A DNA stretch of 36,532 nt from Algicola sp. (GTDB taxonomy: Bacteria > Bacteroidota > Bacteroidia > Flavobacteriales > Flavobacteriaceae). This document shows, one piece after another, positions 9,192 to 17,520 of the stretch. The notes below the pieces were generated by a model. It was given only the letters and a program-made list of their open reading frames with translations, was not told where the DNA came from and made no database searches. Position 1 is the first letter of the stretch. Every line of letters begins with the position of its first letter. Location: contig JAAEZN010000025.1 in assembly GCA_018222835.1 (NCBI GenBank), forward strand, positions 1-36,532, given 5' to 3'. The position numbers and the translations under genes were made by a program.

Positions 9192-10601
9192 TCATACTTG
9201 TACTTTCTTCCAGTTTCCTTTTTTGAACCAAACCATGGCCAAAACCGCCAATAAAACCTCCGCAGCAGTAATGGCAACAAAAACACCGGTTTCTCCCCAA
9301 TTCAAAACCAATGCCGAGATATAGGCCAATGGTAACTGGAAGAACCAAAAAGACAATAAATTGATTTTTGTAGGTGTTCTGGTATCCCCTGCTCCATTAA
9401 ATGCCTGGGTCAATACCATTCCGTACGCATAAAAAATATAACCGACTGCGATAATCTGAAGACACAATGCGCCACTCCTTACTACCTCTGGCGTTGTATT
9501 GAACCAAGAGATGATGGTTTTTGCAAAAATAAGGTACCCTAATGATACCAGACCCATAAACCAAGCATTATACTTGCCTGTTTTCCAAACGGAGCGTTCT
9601 GCCCTATCGGGTTGTTTGGCTCCCAAGTTTTGCCCTACTAATGTTGCTGCGGCATTACTCATACCCCAAGAAGGCATTAGGGAAAACATCATAACCCTAA
9701 TGGCAATAGTGTAACCTGCCAATACCTCACTTCCGAATTCGGACATGATCCGCATTAAAAAAATCCAGCTGGAGGTACCGATCAAGAATTGGGCAATCCC
9801 TCCTAAAGAAACCTTTACCAGATTTACCATAACCTTGATATTGAGCACCAAATCCTTGGCAACCAATTTGATTTTGCCCCATCCAAAAAACAGAATTCCC
9901 AATTGAAAAATAACAGCGGTTCCTCGACCAATATTAGTAGCTACTGCTGCTCCCTTTACTCCCATTTCCGGAATAGGTCCAAATCCAAATATGAACATGG
10001 GGTCTAAAATAATATTAAGCCCATTGGAGAGTACCAGGGTCCACATGGCAATGGATGCATTCCCTGCACCACGAAATATGGCGTTGATCAAGAACAGAAG
10101 AACCACAGTGATATTTCCACCTATCATATATTGGGTATATCCGTAGCCTTCTTCTATTAAATCGGGTTCGCCACCCATTAAGCCCAAAATTTCCTTGGCA
10201 TAAATTATTCCAAAAATGCCGATAACCACAGAAATTACTACCCCCAAACCAATGGCTTGTACAGCAGCAACTCTGGCTCCGTCCACGTCTTTTTCGCCTA
10301 TTCTACGGGCCACCACTGCGGTAGCCGCCATGCTTAGACCAATGGCCAAGGCATACACCAAGGTTATCACCGATTCGGTGAGTCCAATAGTTGCCACGGC
10401 ATTTACGCTTACTTGAGAAACGTAGGCAATATCCACCAAAGCAAAAATGGATTCCATGAGCATTTCCAAGATCATAGGAATGGAAAGCATAAAAATCGCC
10501 TTGCGGATACTTCCTGAGGTAAACTCCGTTTCCTTTCCAGAAATGGCTATCCAGAAGTATTGAATAAATTTTTTAAATGAATTGGTATGTTGATGCGTCA
10601 T
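9192..10601 (-). CDS. MATE family cation-coupled multidrug exporter
   Basis: This 469-aa inner-membrane protein has about twelve hydrophobic segments in two similar halves. It shows MATE-type sequence, for example FRGAGNASIAMW in the first half and FNGAGDTRTPTKINL in the second. The family expels drugs, dyes and metabolites in exchange for Na+ or H+; the substrate here is unknown. It is the first gene of the minus-strand group leading to the trans-sulfuration enzyme and bshB1. A perfect 7-bp inverted repeat lies 42-62 nt upstream of its start (10643-10663) and could bind a regulator. No TetR or MarR gene is adjacent. The start is the ATG at 10601, which leaves a short soluble N-terminus before the first helix. 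Confidence 0.9.
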   Translation of the reverse strand: MTHQHTNSFKKFIQYFWIAISGKETEFTSGSIRKAIFMLSIPMILEMLMESIFALVDIAYVSQVSVNAVATIGLTESVITLVYALAIGLSMAATAVVARRIGEKDVDGARVAAVQAIGLGVVISVVIGIFGIIYAKEILGLMGGEPDLIEEGYGYTQYMIGGNITVVLLFLINAIFRGAGNASIAMWTLVLSNGLNIILDPMFIFGFGPIPEMGVKGAAVATNIGRGTAVIFQLGILFFGWGKIKLVAKDLVLNIKVMVNLVKVSLGGIAQFLIGTSSWIFLMRIMSEFGSEVLAGYTIAIRVMMFSLMPSWGMSNAAATLVGQNLGAKQPDRAERSVWKTGKYNAWFMGLVSLGYLIFAKTIISWFNTTPEVVRSGALCLQIIAVGYIFYAYGMVLTQAFNGAGDTRTPTKINLLSFWFFQLPLAYISALVLNWGETGVFVAITAAEVLLAVLAMVWFKKGNWKKVQV

Positions 10602-10642
10602 TGTAAAAGAATTATGTGTAAATAAAGAAGTGAAATGTCAAA

Positions 10643-10663
10643 TAACCGAGGTTTGTTCGGTTA
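10643..10663. promoter_or_regulatory. Inverted repeat upstream of the MATE gene, candidate operator
   Basis: TAACCGA (10643-10649), a 7-nt spacer and TCGGTTA (10657-10663) form a perfect 7-bp palindrome in the divergent region between the MATE exporter and the M14 peptidase. It could be a repressor site or a leader hairpin. No T-run follows on either strand, so it is not a typical terminator. The rest of the 231-nt gap shows no gene. Confidence 0.4.
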
Positions 10664-10832
10664 CATAAATCGGGTTTCCCCAACGGTGACATCTATCGAG
10701 TACATAATTCTTATAGCTTCATAATGGTGTAAAGATGCGAAAAAAACCAATACATTAGTATTAGTTTAATATTTATCAGTAAATCAGTTGTATTACTTTA
10801 GTAACCTAACCAATTCAAAAAATCTGAAAACC

Positions 10833-12128
10833 ATGCGAATTAAAAGTTTGATTGCCATTGGAATAGTATCTTCCTTGGTATTTATATCATCCTGTAAAAA
10901 AAGCTCTGAAACTGTAGAAACTAAAGAAGAAAAAGGGTATCAAGGACAAGGAAAAAGTCCAGTTGTGCCTACTGTGGACAAACCAATCCAAAAACAATGG
11001 AGAGGTATTTGGGCTTTTAACGATAGTACCACTTTTTTCTCCAATATGTTTGATGGGGCTCGACTCAATGGTGTTGCTTATGATGGGAACGACCATTATA
11101 CCATTTGGGTAACTGCGGAGAACACTCCTATTAATGTGAGTCCTTGGTACGCCTTTCAGGTTTGGTCCAAAGAGCCAAAAGAGATTACCGTACAACTTAA
11201 TTATCAAGATTCCAGAAGTAGATATTATCCCAAAATAAGTACTGATGGTAAAAACTTTAAGCCTTTGGACAGCACCCGTTTTAAAGCAATTAATCCGGGT
11301 GAAGGCGAGTTTGGTATTAAAGCCGCTCCCGAATCTGCCGAACTTACCATTAATGTCAACGAAAAACCTACTTGGGTGACCGCTCAGGAGCTATATACAT
11401 CTTCCGTAGTGAAGGAATGGGTAGATTCTTTGAGCCAAAAGACGTTCATTGGCAATTACCCTATTGGGCTTTCCAAGGAGAAAAGAACCATGCATTTGAT
11501 GGAAATCAACGAGAATGCTACCACTAAAAAAGCATTAATGATCATATCCCGACAACATCCGCCAGAGGTTACCGGTTTCTTGGCCATGAAATCCTTTATC
11601 GAAACTATTTCTGGTGATTCGGAACTGGCTAAAAATTTTAGAAAGGAACATACCGTTTTTGTTGTGCCATTAATGAATCCTGATGGAGCCGATAATGGAC
11701 ACTGGCGTCACAACATGGGAGGAATCGACCTAAACAGGGACTGGCAAAATTTTAATCAACCGGAAACTCGCAATGTTCGTGATTTTCTTGTAGAAAAGGA
11801 CAAAGACTATGATTTTGTTTTTGGGGCAGATTTTCATTCCACTTGGGACGATATTTATTATCCCATTGATACCACGGTTACCGGAGAAAATGGAAAGATA
11901 ATATTTGATTGGATCGAGAACATCAGCTCCAGATTACCTCAAAAAAAGACCAATGTCAGCGCCTCCGATCAGCTTGACCCTACCATGGTGTCCAGTAAAT
12001 ACTTTTACGTTCATCACAATATGCCCGCCATAGTTTTTGAACTGGGGGATAATACCTCAAGACCTTTCCTAAAGGAAAAGGGCAAAGTGGCCGCAGAAGA
12101 AATTATGAAACTATTAATGGAACAATAG
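10833..12128 (+). CDS. M14 family zinc carboxypeptidase, exported lipoprotein
   Basis: The 431-aa protein hydrolyses peptides, releasing C-terminal residues, and is anchored as a lipoprotein. The signal peptide ends in the lipobox FISSC with Cys21. A beta-rich N-terminal domain (about 45-190) precedes the M14 domain. Zinc ligands are His242 and Glu245 (RQHPPEVTG) and His335 (GADFHSTWDD). The substrate-binding stretch NMGGIDLNRDW and the catalytic Glu403 (VFELGDN) are present, so it should be active. I chose ATG 10833 because the upstream in-frame TTG at 10788 would put 15 hydrophilic residues before the lipoprotein signal. It is transcribed alone and divergently from MATE, and its stop is 1 nt from the convergent ccsBA stop. 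Substrate preference cannot be read from sequence. Confidence 0.88.
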   Translation: MRIKSLIAIGIVSSLVFISSCKKSSETVETKEEKGYQGQGKSPVVPTVDKPIQKQWRGIWAFNDSTTFFSNMFDGARLNGVAYDGNDHYTIWVTAENTPINVSPWYAFQVWSKEPKEITVQLNYQDSRSRYYPKISTDGKNFKPLDSTRFKAINPGEGEFGIKAAPESAELTINVNEKPTWVTAQELYTSSVVKEWVDSLSQKTFIGNYPIGLSKEKRTMHLMEINENATTKKALMIISRQHPPEVTGFLAMKSFIETISGDSELAKNFRKEHTVFVVPLMNPDGADNGHWRHNMGGIDLNRDWQNFNQPETRNVRDFLVEKDKDYDFVFGADFHSTWDDIYYPIDTTVTGENGKIIFDWIENISSRLPQKKTNVSASDQLDPTMVSSKYFYVHHNMPAIVFELGDNTSRPFLKEKGKVAAEEIMKLLMEQ

Positions 12129-12129
12129 C

Positions 12130-15100
12130 CTACTTTTTAGCATAATGTACTTTGTACCGCCAAAAACTAATTCCGCCCAAAATAAAGACCCCGAGCACCG
12201 TGTACCATACAAAGCTTGGGGTTATTACTTGGTCCCCACTAGCATAGCTATGCAATCCTACCAAGTAGAAGTTTACCCCAAAATAGGTCATCATAATACT
12301 GGCGAAGGCTACAATACTTGCAAAATTGTAAATCCATTTGCCTCGCAGGCCTGGAACCAGTCGCATGTGCAAAACAAAGGCATACACCATAATCGAAATC
12401 AGGGCCCAAGTTTCTTTTGGGTCCCAACCCCAATAACGTCCCCAACTTTCATTGGCCCACTGGCCACCCAAGAAGTTACCAATGGTCAACATTACCAAAC
12501 CGGCGGTAAGCGCCAATTCGTTGATCACAGTAAGTTCTTTTATATTAAGGTCCATGCGTTTTTTGTTCTTTTCCGTGGTAAGCACCATCAATAAGAGCAC
12601 AACTACGCCCAAGATCATACCCACAGTCAAAGGCCCATAACTGCCCACGATTACGGATACATGGATCATTAACCAATAACTGTCCAGAACAGGTACCAAA
12701 TTACCAATGGCCGGATCTACCCAGCTTTGGTGCGCAACCCACATTAACATTGAAGTCACAAAAGCACTTGATGCAATGGTAAGTTCACTTTTTCGGCTAA
12801 AAGCCAATCCAATCCCCATGGTTGCCCACCCTACATATATTATACTTTCATACGCATTGCTCCATGGAGCATATCCGGAAATATACCAACGCAATATCAA
12901 CCCAACGGTATGCCAAATAAAGAATATAATAATGGTGCCCTTTAACAAGTAGGCAAAGGCATCCAAAAATTTACGTTCCTTGAAAATTTTTGCAATTAAC
13001 ACAAAGAACAACAACACACCTACCATGGCGTAGTATTTGTACAAACGATTGAACAAATCCAGTTTGTTGTAGATTATCTCTGTTTTTATTTTGTTGTCCG
13101 ACGGCAATATTTCTGCACCATGGTTCACTTGATTTTGCTTAAAGGCATCCAATAATCTATCGGGTTGTGAATAATCCCCGGTTGTTATGGATTGTTGCAA
13201 AGAGTTTAAATAATACGGCACTGCATTATTTACAAAATTGGCATACAGCGAATCTTGCATTTGATATTGTCCGGAGCGATATTCCACAGCAGAGATCCAT
13301 TTGTTGTTCTCATCGTTCAACAATGGAAAAATCTTCACAATTTGTCCACTCAATGCAATATCCAGCAAACTTAAACGCTCCCCTACTTTCTTAATGTCCT
13401 TTTCAAAATTGGACGGATTATTGGTAGAGGTCGCTTTTTCTAGATAAGGTCTTAGTTTATACGATCCTTTGGCATCAAAAAAATCTGTGGCTTTAACAAA
13501 TTCGGTACCTGTTGGAACCCCGATTACTTTTCTAATACTATCGTTTTGCCATTTAGCCAACTCAACAAAATCCACAGTGTACCAAACACCCGGATTGAGC
13601 ATCATGGAAAGGAAAACTTGATTGGCGGACATGTCCTTATACTTGTCCTTACCACTCAATTTCCTTAATAATTCAGAAGCAAAAGTATGCACTGGCTTCA
13701 TTCGACCTCCAGCGTCCTGAATGACCAACGTACCGAATTTCTCCGCATGCTCTTTAGATACAGTGGTAGCTTGGATCACAGAGTCTATCTGCGCCTTTGT
13801 AGGCAAGCCTGCATGCTCATGTGATTCTTCTTGTGCATTAGCAGAAAATAAAGCAAAAAAGAGTGCTATCGTGGTCAATTCAGCTTTTTTGGCCTTTATT
13901 TTTTCGAGCATGGCCTGTAAATCTCTAAATCGTGTTTTGCCATAAAACATAATGCCCATTAATCCTATGTACAAAAGGAAGTAACCAATATAGGTAATCC
14001 AAGTGCCCCACCAATCGTGGTTCACGGAAAGCACTGTTCCTCTTTCGTCAGGGTCAAAACTGGATTGAAAAAAACGATATCCCTTATGGTCTAAAATATG
14101 GTTCATGTAGATATCATAATCAAAAGATCGTTCGTCTTGCACAGTTACTTTACTCATAAAAGAGGCATAGCCCGTTTCGGTGCCTGGATATTTCTCTGCA
14201 ATAAAATCATTCAATTCAATGGAAAATGGCAATTCGTAAACCTTAGATCCATAACCCAATATAAAATCCAAGCCTCCTACATTGAATTTATCAGAAAAGT
14301 TGGAGGTTCCTTTACTTCCCAATAATTTTATTTCCTTACTCTCCCCATTTGCAGTAACGGATAAAACCAAAGCATCTTGGGTTATATTTGTAATTTCTTC
14401 ATCAGGAACTTTAACTACCCCATACTTTCCTTTGATGATTGGTTCGGGAATCACAAACTGCATGCCCCCCATATTATAAAGAGAACGCAACTGTAGAGGC
14501 TGAATGCTATCTGTTACCACCTCGCCCTGAAACTGGTCTGCCATTCTCATAAAGTCTCCTTCAAAAGGTGACTTTATACGGAAACCATTTTCTTCGTCAT
14601 AAAAGATATTGATGGCTCCTTCGGTTTCGTTGTTCAGAGTAAAAAGAATATTGTGCAGGCTTGCAATTTTACCATTTTCAAGATAATGTTCGTGTCGTTG
14701 GCCATTGCTAGATTCAACTATTTGAAGGTATTCCGTTCCATTTTCATCTTCGATCAATCCCTCTTTTGCTCCTTTGATAAAATCTACATAATCAATGATA
14801 AAAGGTTGACCATTGAAATTGGATTTCCATGGCAAACTTGATCGCTTGCCCTCTGGGGTAACCAAAATAGCATCTTCCAAAACCCTTCTCTTGGTTTCGC
14901 CGTTGATATCACCATCCACAAAAGCAGTTAAATATGTTTTATCCGAATAGAATACTTTTTCGGTAGCGCCTTCACGAATCGGCATCATGCCCTCATAACT
15001 AATATATCGGGTAACAAAAGCCCCTACAATGATCAAAATCCATGAAAGGTGGAGCAACAGAACCGGCCACTTATTCCATTTTAGTAAACGGTATCGATAA

Positions 15101-15297
15101 ATATTTCCGAAAAAATTGATTACAAAAAAGACCATTATGGCCTCGAACCAAGTGGCATTGTAAATATAAATTCTCGCAGTGTCTGTACTATACCAACTTT
15201 CCACAAAAGTTCCCATGGCCATTGCTGCAGCAAAAACCAAAAAGAGAACAGCCATAAGTCTTGTGGAAAAAAGGGTTTTCTTAACAATATTGATCAT
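12130..15297 (-). CDS. ccsBA: Fused cytochrome c biogenesis protein CcsBA (system II)
   Basis: This 1,055-aa multi-spanning membrane protein exports haem and attaches it to apocytochromes c. The N-terminal part is ResB/CcsB-like, with about three early helices and a large periplasmic region, then another helix near 13,940-14,010. A second periplasmic segment (includes QEESHEHAG) follows. The C-terminal quarter is CcsA with several helices and the haem-binding WWD signature WGRYWGWDPKETW (about residues 950-962). The fused form is usual in Bacteroidota. The frame extends upstream to 15375, but a TATTTTTG box (15323-15330) lies inside that extension, so I take ATG at 15297, which gives a normal membrane N-terminus. 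The convergent M14 gene is 1 nt away. Confidence 0.92.
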   Translation of the reverse strand: MINIVKKTLFSTRLMAVLFLVFAAAMAMGTFVESWYSTDTARIYIYNATWFEAIMVFFVINFFGNIYRYRLLKWNKWPVLLLHLSWILIIVGAFVTRYISYEGMMPIREGATEKVFYSDKTYLTAFVDGDINGETKRRVLEDAILVTPEGKRSSLPWKSNFNGQPFIIDYVDFIKGAKEGLIEDENGTEYLQIVESSNGQRHEHYLENGKIASLHNILFTLNNETEGAINIFYDEENGFRIKSPFEGDFMRMADQFQGEVVTDSIQPLQLRSLYNMGGMQFVIPEPIIKGKYGVVKVPDEEITNITQDALVLSVTANGESKEIKLLGSKGTSNFSDKFNVGGLDFILGYGSKVYELPFSIELNDFIAEKYPGTETGYASFMSKVTVQDERSFDYDIYMNHILDHKGYRFFQSSFDPDERGTVLSVNHDWWGTWITYIGYFLLYIGLMGIMFYGKTRFRDLQAMLEKIKAKKAELTTIALFFALFSANAQEESHEHAGLPTKAQIDSVIQATTVSKEHAEKFGTLVIQDAGGRMKPVHTFASELLRKLSGKDKYKDMSANQVFLSMMLNPGVWYTVDFVELAKWQNDSIRKVIGVPTGTEFVKATDFFDAKGSYKLRPYLEKATSTNNPSNFEKDIKKVGERLSLLDIALSGQIVKIFPLLNDENNKWISAVEYRSGQYQMQDSLYANFVNNAVPYYLNSLQQSITTGDYSQPDRLLDAFKQNQVNHGAEILPSDNKIKTEIIYNKLDLFNRLYKYYAMVGVLLFFVLIAKIFKERKFLDAFAYLLKGTIIIFFIWHTVGLILRWYISGYAPWSNAYESIIYVGWATMGIGLAFSRKSELTIASSAFVTSMLMWVAHQSWVDPAIGNLVPVLDSYWLMIHVSVIVGSYGPLTVGMILGVVVLLLMVLTTEKNKKRMDLNIKELTVINELALTAGLVMLTIGNFLGGQWANESWGRYWGWDPKETWALISIMVYAFVLHMRLVPGLRGKWIYNFASIVAFASIMMTYFGVNFYLVGLHSYASGDQVITPSFVWYTVLGVFILGGISFWRYKVHYAKK

Positions 15298-15322
15298 GGA
15301 AATTCGGTCTATTATCGGCTCG

Positions 15323-15330
15323 CAAAAATA
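15323..15330 (-). promoter_or_regulatory. -7 box of the ccsBA promoter
   Basis: The minus strand reads TATTTTTG, a perfect TAnnTTTG, ending 25 nt before the chosen ATG. There is no clear TTG at the -33 position. It supports the shorter ccsBA start because it falls within the longer in-frame extension. Confidence 0.5.
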
Positions 15331-15391
15331 CGGCCTTTTTAGAACTTCCTGAATGTGAAAGCTGATAAAAATCATACATATTTGTTAATTC

Positions 15392-15419
15392 TTGCTGCAA
15401 TCCATCAACCCTAAATTTG
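15392..15419 (+). promoter_or_regulatory. Promoter of the DUF2520-kdsC-maf operon
   Basis: TTG (15392-15394), a 17-nt spacer and TAAATTTG (15412-15419) match the Bacteroidota consensus with a slightly short spacer. The -7 box ends 11 nt before the ATG at 15431, so transcription should start only a few bases upstream of the gene. Confidence 0.5.
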
Positions 15420-15430
15420 TAGTTTTGGGC

Positions 15431-16192
15431 ATGCTCAAGGTTGTAATTTTGGGAACCGGGAACCTATCCAAACATCTACACGATGCTTTTACCAAGGCTA
15501 AAAGTGTTGATGTGGTGCAGGTTGTGGGCCGTAATCAAGATGCATTACAACAGTTTTCCGAGGAATCCGCAGTGACCGATAATTTTAATGACATCGCCGA
15601 GGCCGATGTGTACATTATTGCAGTAAAGGATGATGTAATTGGCGAAGTATCAAGATTTGTTGCGAGCAAAAAAGGTGTAGTGGCCCATACTTCCGGAGCC
15701 ATGGCAATGAACCATGTTCAATCAAACAGAAAGGCTGTTTTTTATCCGTTACAAACCTTTACCAAAGGTAAAACTGTGGATTTCACATCTATTCCCATAT
15801 GTATTGAAGCAACAGATGCTGAATCCTTTAAAACTTTGGAAAAGCTGGCCAAATCCATATCGGGAAATGTACACCATATCGACTCGGAACAGCGAAAAAA
15901 ATTGCATCTTGCAGCCGTTTTTGTAAACAACTTTACCAACTACCTCTATGGCGTTGGCGAAGAGATATGTTCGACAGAGGGATTGTCTTTTGATTTGCTC
16001 AAGCCATTGATCAAGGAAACTGCTGAAAAAATCATGGCCATTCCTCCCAAAAAAGCACAAACAGGACCTGCAAGACGAAATGATCGGCAAACTATGCAAA
16101 GTCATCTGGAGCTTTTGAACAATGAAGAGCATATTACACTATACAAAATATTAAGTAGAGCTATAAAACAAGCGCATGAAGAAGAATTATAA
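15431..16192 (+). CDS. DUF2520 protein with NAD(P)-binding Rossmann domain
   Basis: The 253-aa cytosolic protein opens with a Rossmann nucleotide-binding motif, VVILGTGNLSKH (residues about 4-15), of the F420/NADP oxidoreductase type. The C-terminal half is the DUF2520 helical domain (HLAAVFVNNFTNYLYG). The reaction is unknown; relatives are annotated as putative dehydrogenases. I use ATG 15431 rather than the TTG at 15392, because that TTG fits better as the -33 box of the promoter and the ATG puts the Rossmann beta-strand at the N-terminus. It is the first gene of a compact operon: its end overlaps kdsC by 17 nt, which suggests translational coupling. The link to Kdo phosphatase and Maf is a commonly seen order, but not a proven functional link. 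Confidence 0.87.
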   Translation: MLKVVILGTGNLSKHLHDAFTKAKSVDVVQVVGRNQDALQQFSEESAVTDNFNDIAEADVYIIAVKDDVIGEVSRFVASKKGVVAHTSGAMAMNHVQSNRKAVFYPLQTFTKGKTVDFTSIPICIEATDAESFKTLEKLAKSISGNVHHIDSEQRKKLHLAAVFVNNFTNYLYGVGEEICSTEGLSFDLLKPLIKETAEKIMAIPPKKAQTGPARRNDRQTMQSHLELLNNEEHITLYKILSRAIKQAHEEEL

Positions 16193-16703
16193 AGAGCTTT
16201 TGAGCAATATCACCACTTTTGTTTTTGATGTTGATGGGGTTTTTACAGATGGTACGGTTTTGATCACTACCGATGGGGAGCTATTGCGCAAAATGAGCGT
16301 AAAAGATGGTTATGCCCTAAAAACAGCGATAAACAAAGGCTACAACGTCTGCATTATAACAGGAGGCACCAACCAAGGGGTAAAAGAGCGCTTAAAAGGC
16401 CTCGGCGTAACCGATTTCTATATGGGGGCGCACCATAAACAAGAGCCTTTAGAGGAATATATGGACATTCACGACATAGACCCCAATACCGTACTGTACA
16501 TGGGTGATGATATGCCCGATATACCTCCTATGAAAATGGTCGCTTTGGCTGCTGCTCCCCAAAATGCAGTTGCAGAAGTAAAAGCTATTTCCGATTATGT
16601 TTCCCATAAAAATGGAGGTGACGGCTGTGTTAGGGATGTCATCGAACAAGTTTTAAAGGTTCGTGGAGATTGGAACGACAATTTTAGTGCAAAGAATGAC
16701 TAA
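16176..16703 (+). CDS. kdsC: KdsC-like HAD phosphatase (3-deoxy-D-manno-octulosonate 8-phosphate phosphatase)
   Basis: This is a 175-aa cytosolic HAD-superfamily C0 phosphatase. Family members dephosphorylate Kdo-8-phosphate to Kdo for lipopolysaccharide core synthesis. Motif I is FDVDGVFTDG with nucleophile Asp18 and acid/base Asp20. Motif II is IITGG, and motif IV is YMGDDMPDIPPM. Length and lack of a cap domain fit KdsC. Some relatives act on other sugar acid phosphates, so substrate is inferred from family. It overlaps the DUF2520 gene by 17 nt at its start and the maf gene by 8 nt at its end, so the three are surely one transcript. Confidence 0.87.
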   Translation: MKKNYKELLSNITTFVFDVDGVFTDGTVLITTDGELLRKMSVKDGYALKTAINKGYNVCIITGGTNQGVKERLKGLGVTDFYMGAHHKQEPLEEYMDIHDIDPNTVLYMGDDMPDIPPMKMVALAAAPQNAVAEVKAISDYVSHKNGGDGCVRDVIEQVLKVRGDWNDNFSAKND

Positions 16704-17289
16704 AAACCCACTTAAGGAAAAACTCAAAGGCAGAAAAGTTATTCTAGGATCAGGTTCTCCACGACGTAAAATGTTTTTGGAAGAATTAGGACTGGATTTT
16801 GAGGTACGTCCCAAATCTGTGGAAGAGGTCTATCCCGACAACCTAAAGGCTCAAGAAATATCGGCATACTTGGCCGAGTTAAAAGCAACTCCGTTCCTAA
16901 AAGAGTTGGAGTCTTCCGATATTTTGATAACCTCGGACACCGTGGTTTGGCACAACAATACATCTTTAGCGAAAGCGATAGACCATAAAGAGGCTTTCGA
17001 TATGCTCCGCACCATGTCGGGAGATTGGCACGAAGTTATCACCTCGGTTTGCTTTACTACCACGCAAAGGCAAAACATGGCTAGTTGTATTACCAAAGTA
17101 AAATTGAAAAATTTGACCGATGATGAAATCAATTTCTACATAGAAAAGTGTCAACCTTTCGATAAAGCAGGTGCATACGGTATCCAAGAGTGGATCGGGA
17201 TGATCGGCATCTCAGAAATTCAGGGTTCCTATAATAATGTAGTAGGACTACCCACCCATTTGGTGTATGAAACCCTTATGAAACTTTGA
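16696..17289 (+). CDS. maf: Maf-type nucleoside triphosphate pyrophosphatase
   Basis: The 197-aa cytosolic Maf protein belongs to a family that hydrolyses non-canonical or standard nucleotides (dTTP, UTP or modified pyrimidines) to monophosphates. Visible motifs are LGSGSPRRKMFLEELGL near the N-terminus, the metal-binding SDTVV and the C-terminal DKAGAYGIQEW. I take ATG 16696, which overlaps the kdsC stop in an ATGACTAA arrangement; the longer frame from 16663 would add 11 residues lacking homology to the family start. Its TGA stop directly abuts the TGA stop of the convergent ferredoxin gene (TGATCA at 17287-17292). It is unrelated to the divergent lipoprotein at 18879. Confidence 0.9.
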   Translation: MTKNPLKEKLKGRKVILGSGSPRRKMFLEELGLDFEVRPKSVEEVYPDNLKAQEISAYLAELKATPFLKELESSDILITSDTVVWHNNTSLAKAIDHKEAFDMLRTMSGDWHEVITSVCFTTTQRQNMASCITKVKLKNLTDDEINFYIEKCQPFDKAGAYGIQEWIGMIGISEIQGSYNNVVGLPTHLVYETLMKL

Positions 17290-17520
17290 TCATGTTCTTT
17301 TTACCGATATGATTTTAACCGGGCAAGCCTTGGAAGCTTGTTCACAACTATCAAAAATACCCTCGTCATGGGATTTTATGGTATGAAACCCTTTTTTGTT
17401 CTGAGAATGGAATAAAACCGATTTACCATCCTTTTTGGACATGGCAAATTGCTCTGGAGCCATCTCCACACAATAATTGCAACCAATACATTTTTCTCGC
17501 TGAAGCGTAATAACTACCAT
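17290..17520 (-). CDS. Small [4Fe-4S] ferredoxin
   Basis: This 76-aa electron carrier has ligands Cys11, Cys14, Cys17 in KCIGCNYCVE and Cys66 in the ACPV motif. That is enough for one [4Fe-4S] cluster. Cys59 is an extra cysteine that could form a disulfide, as in single-cluster ferredoxins. The second cluster of classic 2[4Fe-4S] ferredoxins is missing. Its ATG overlaps the stop codon of the U32 peptidase by one base (TAATG), indicating translational coupling. That makes the U32 protein, itself a likely Fe-S enzyme, the obvious electron-transfer or cluster partner; this is inference. Confidence 0.85.
   Translation of the reverse strand: MVVITLQREKCIGCNYCVEMAPEQFAMSKKDGKSVLFHSQNKKGFHTIKSHDEGIFDSCEQASKACPVKIISVKRT

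Noticed and set aside
15298..15375. Longest start of ccsBA at 15375
   Set aside because: The extension is not membrane-like and contains the TATTTTTG promoter box.
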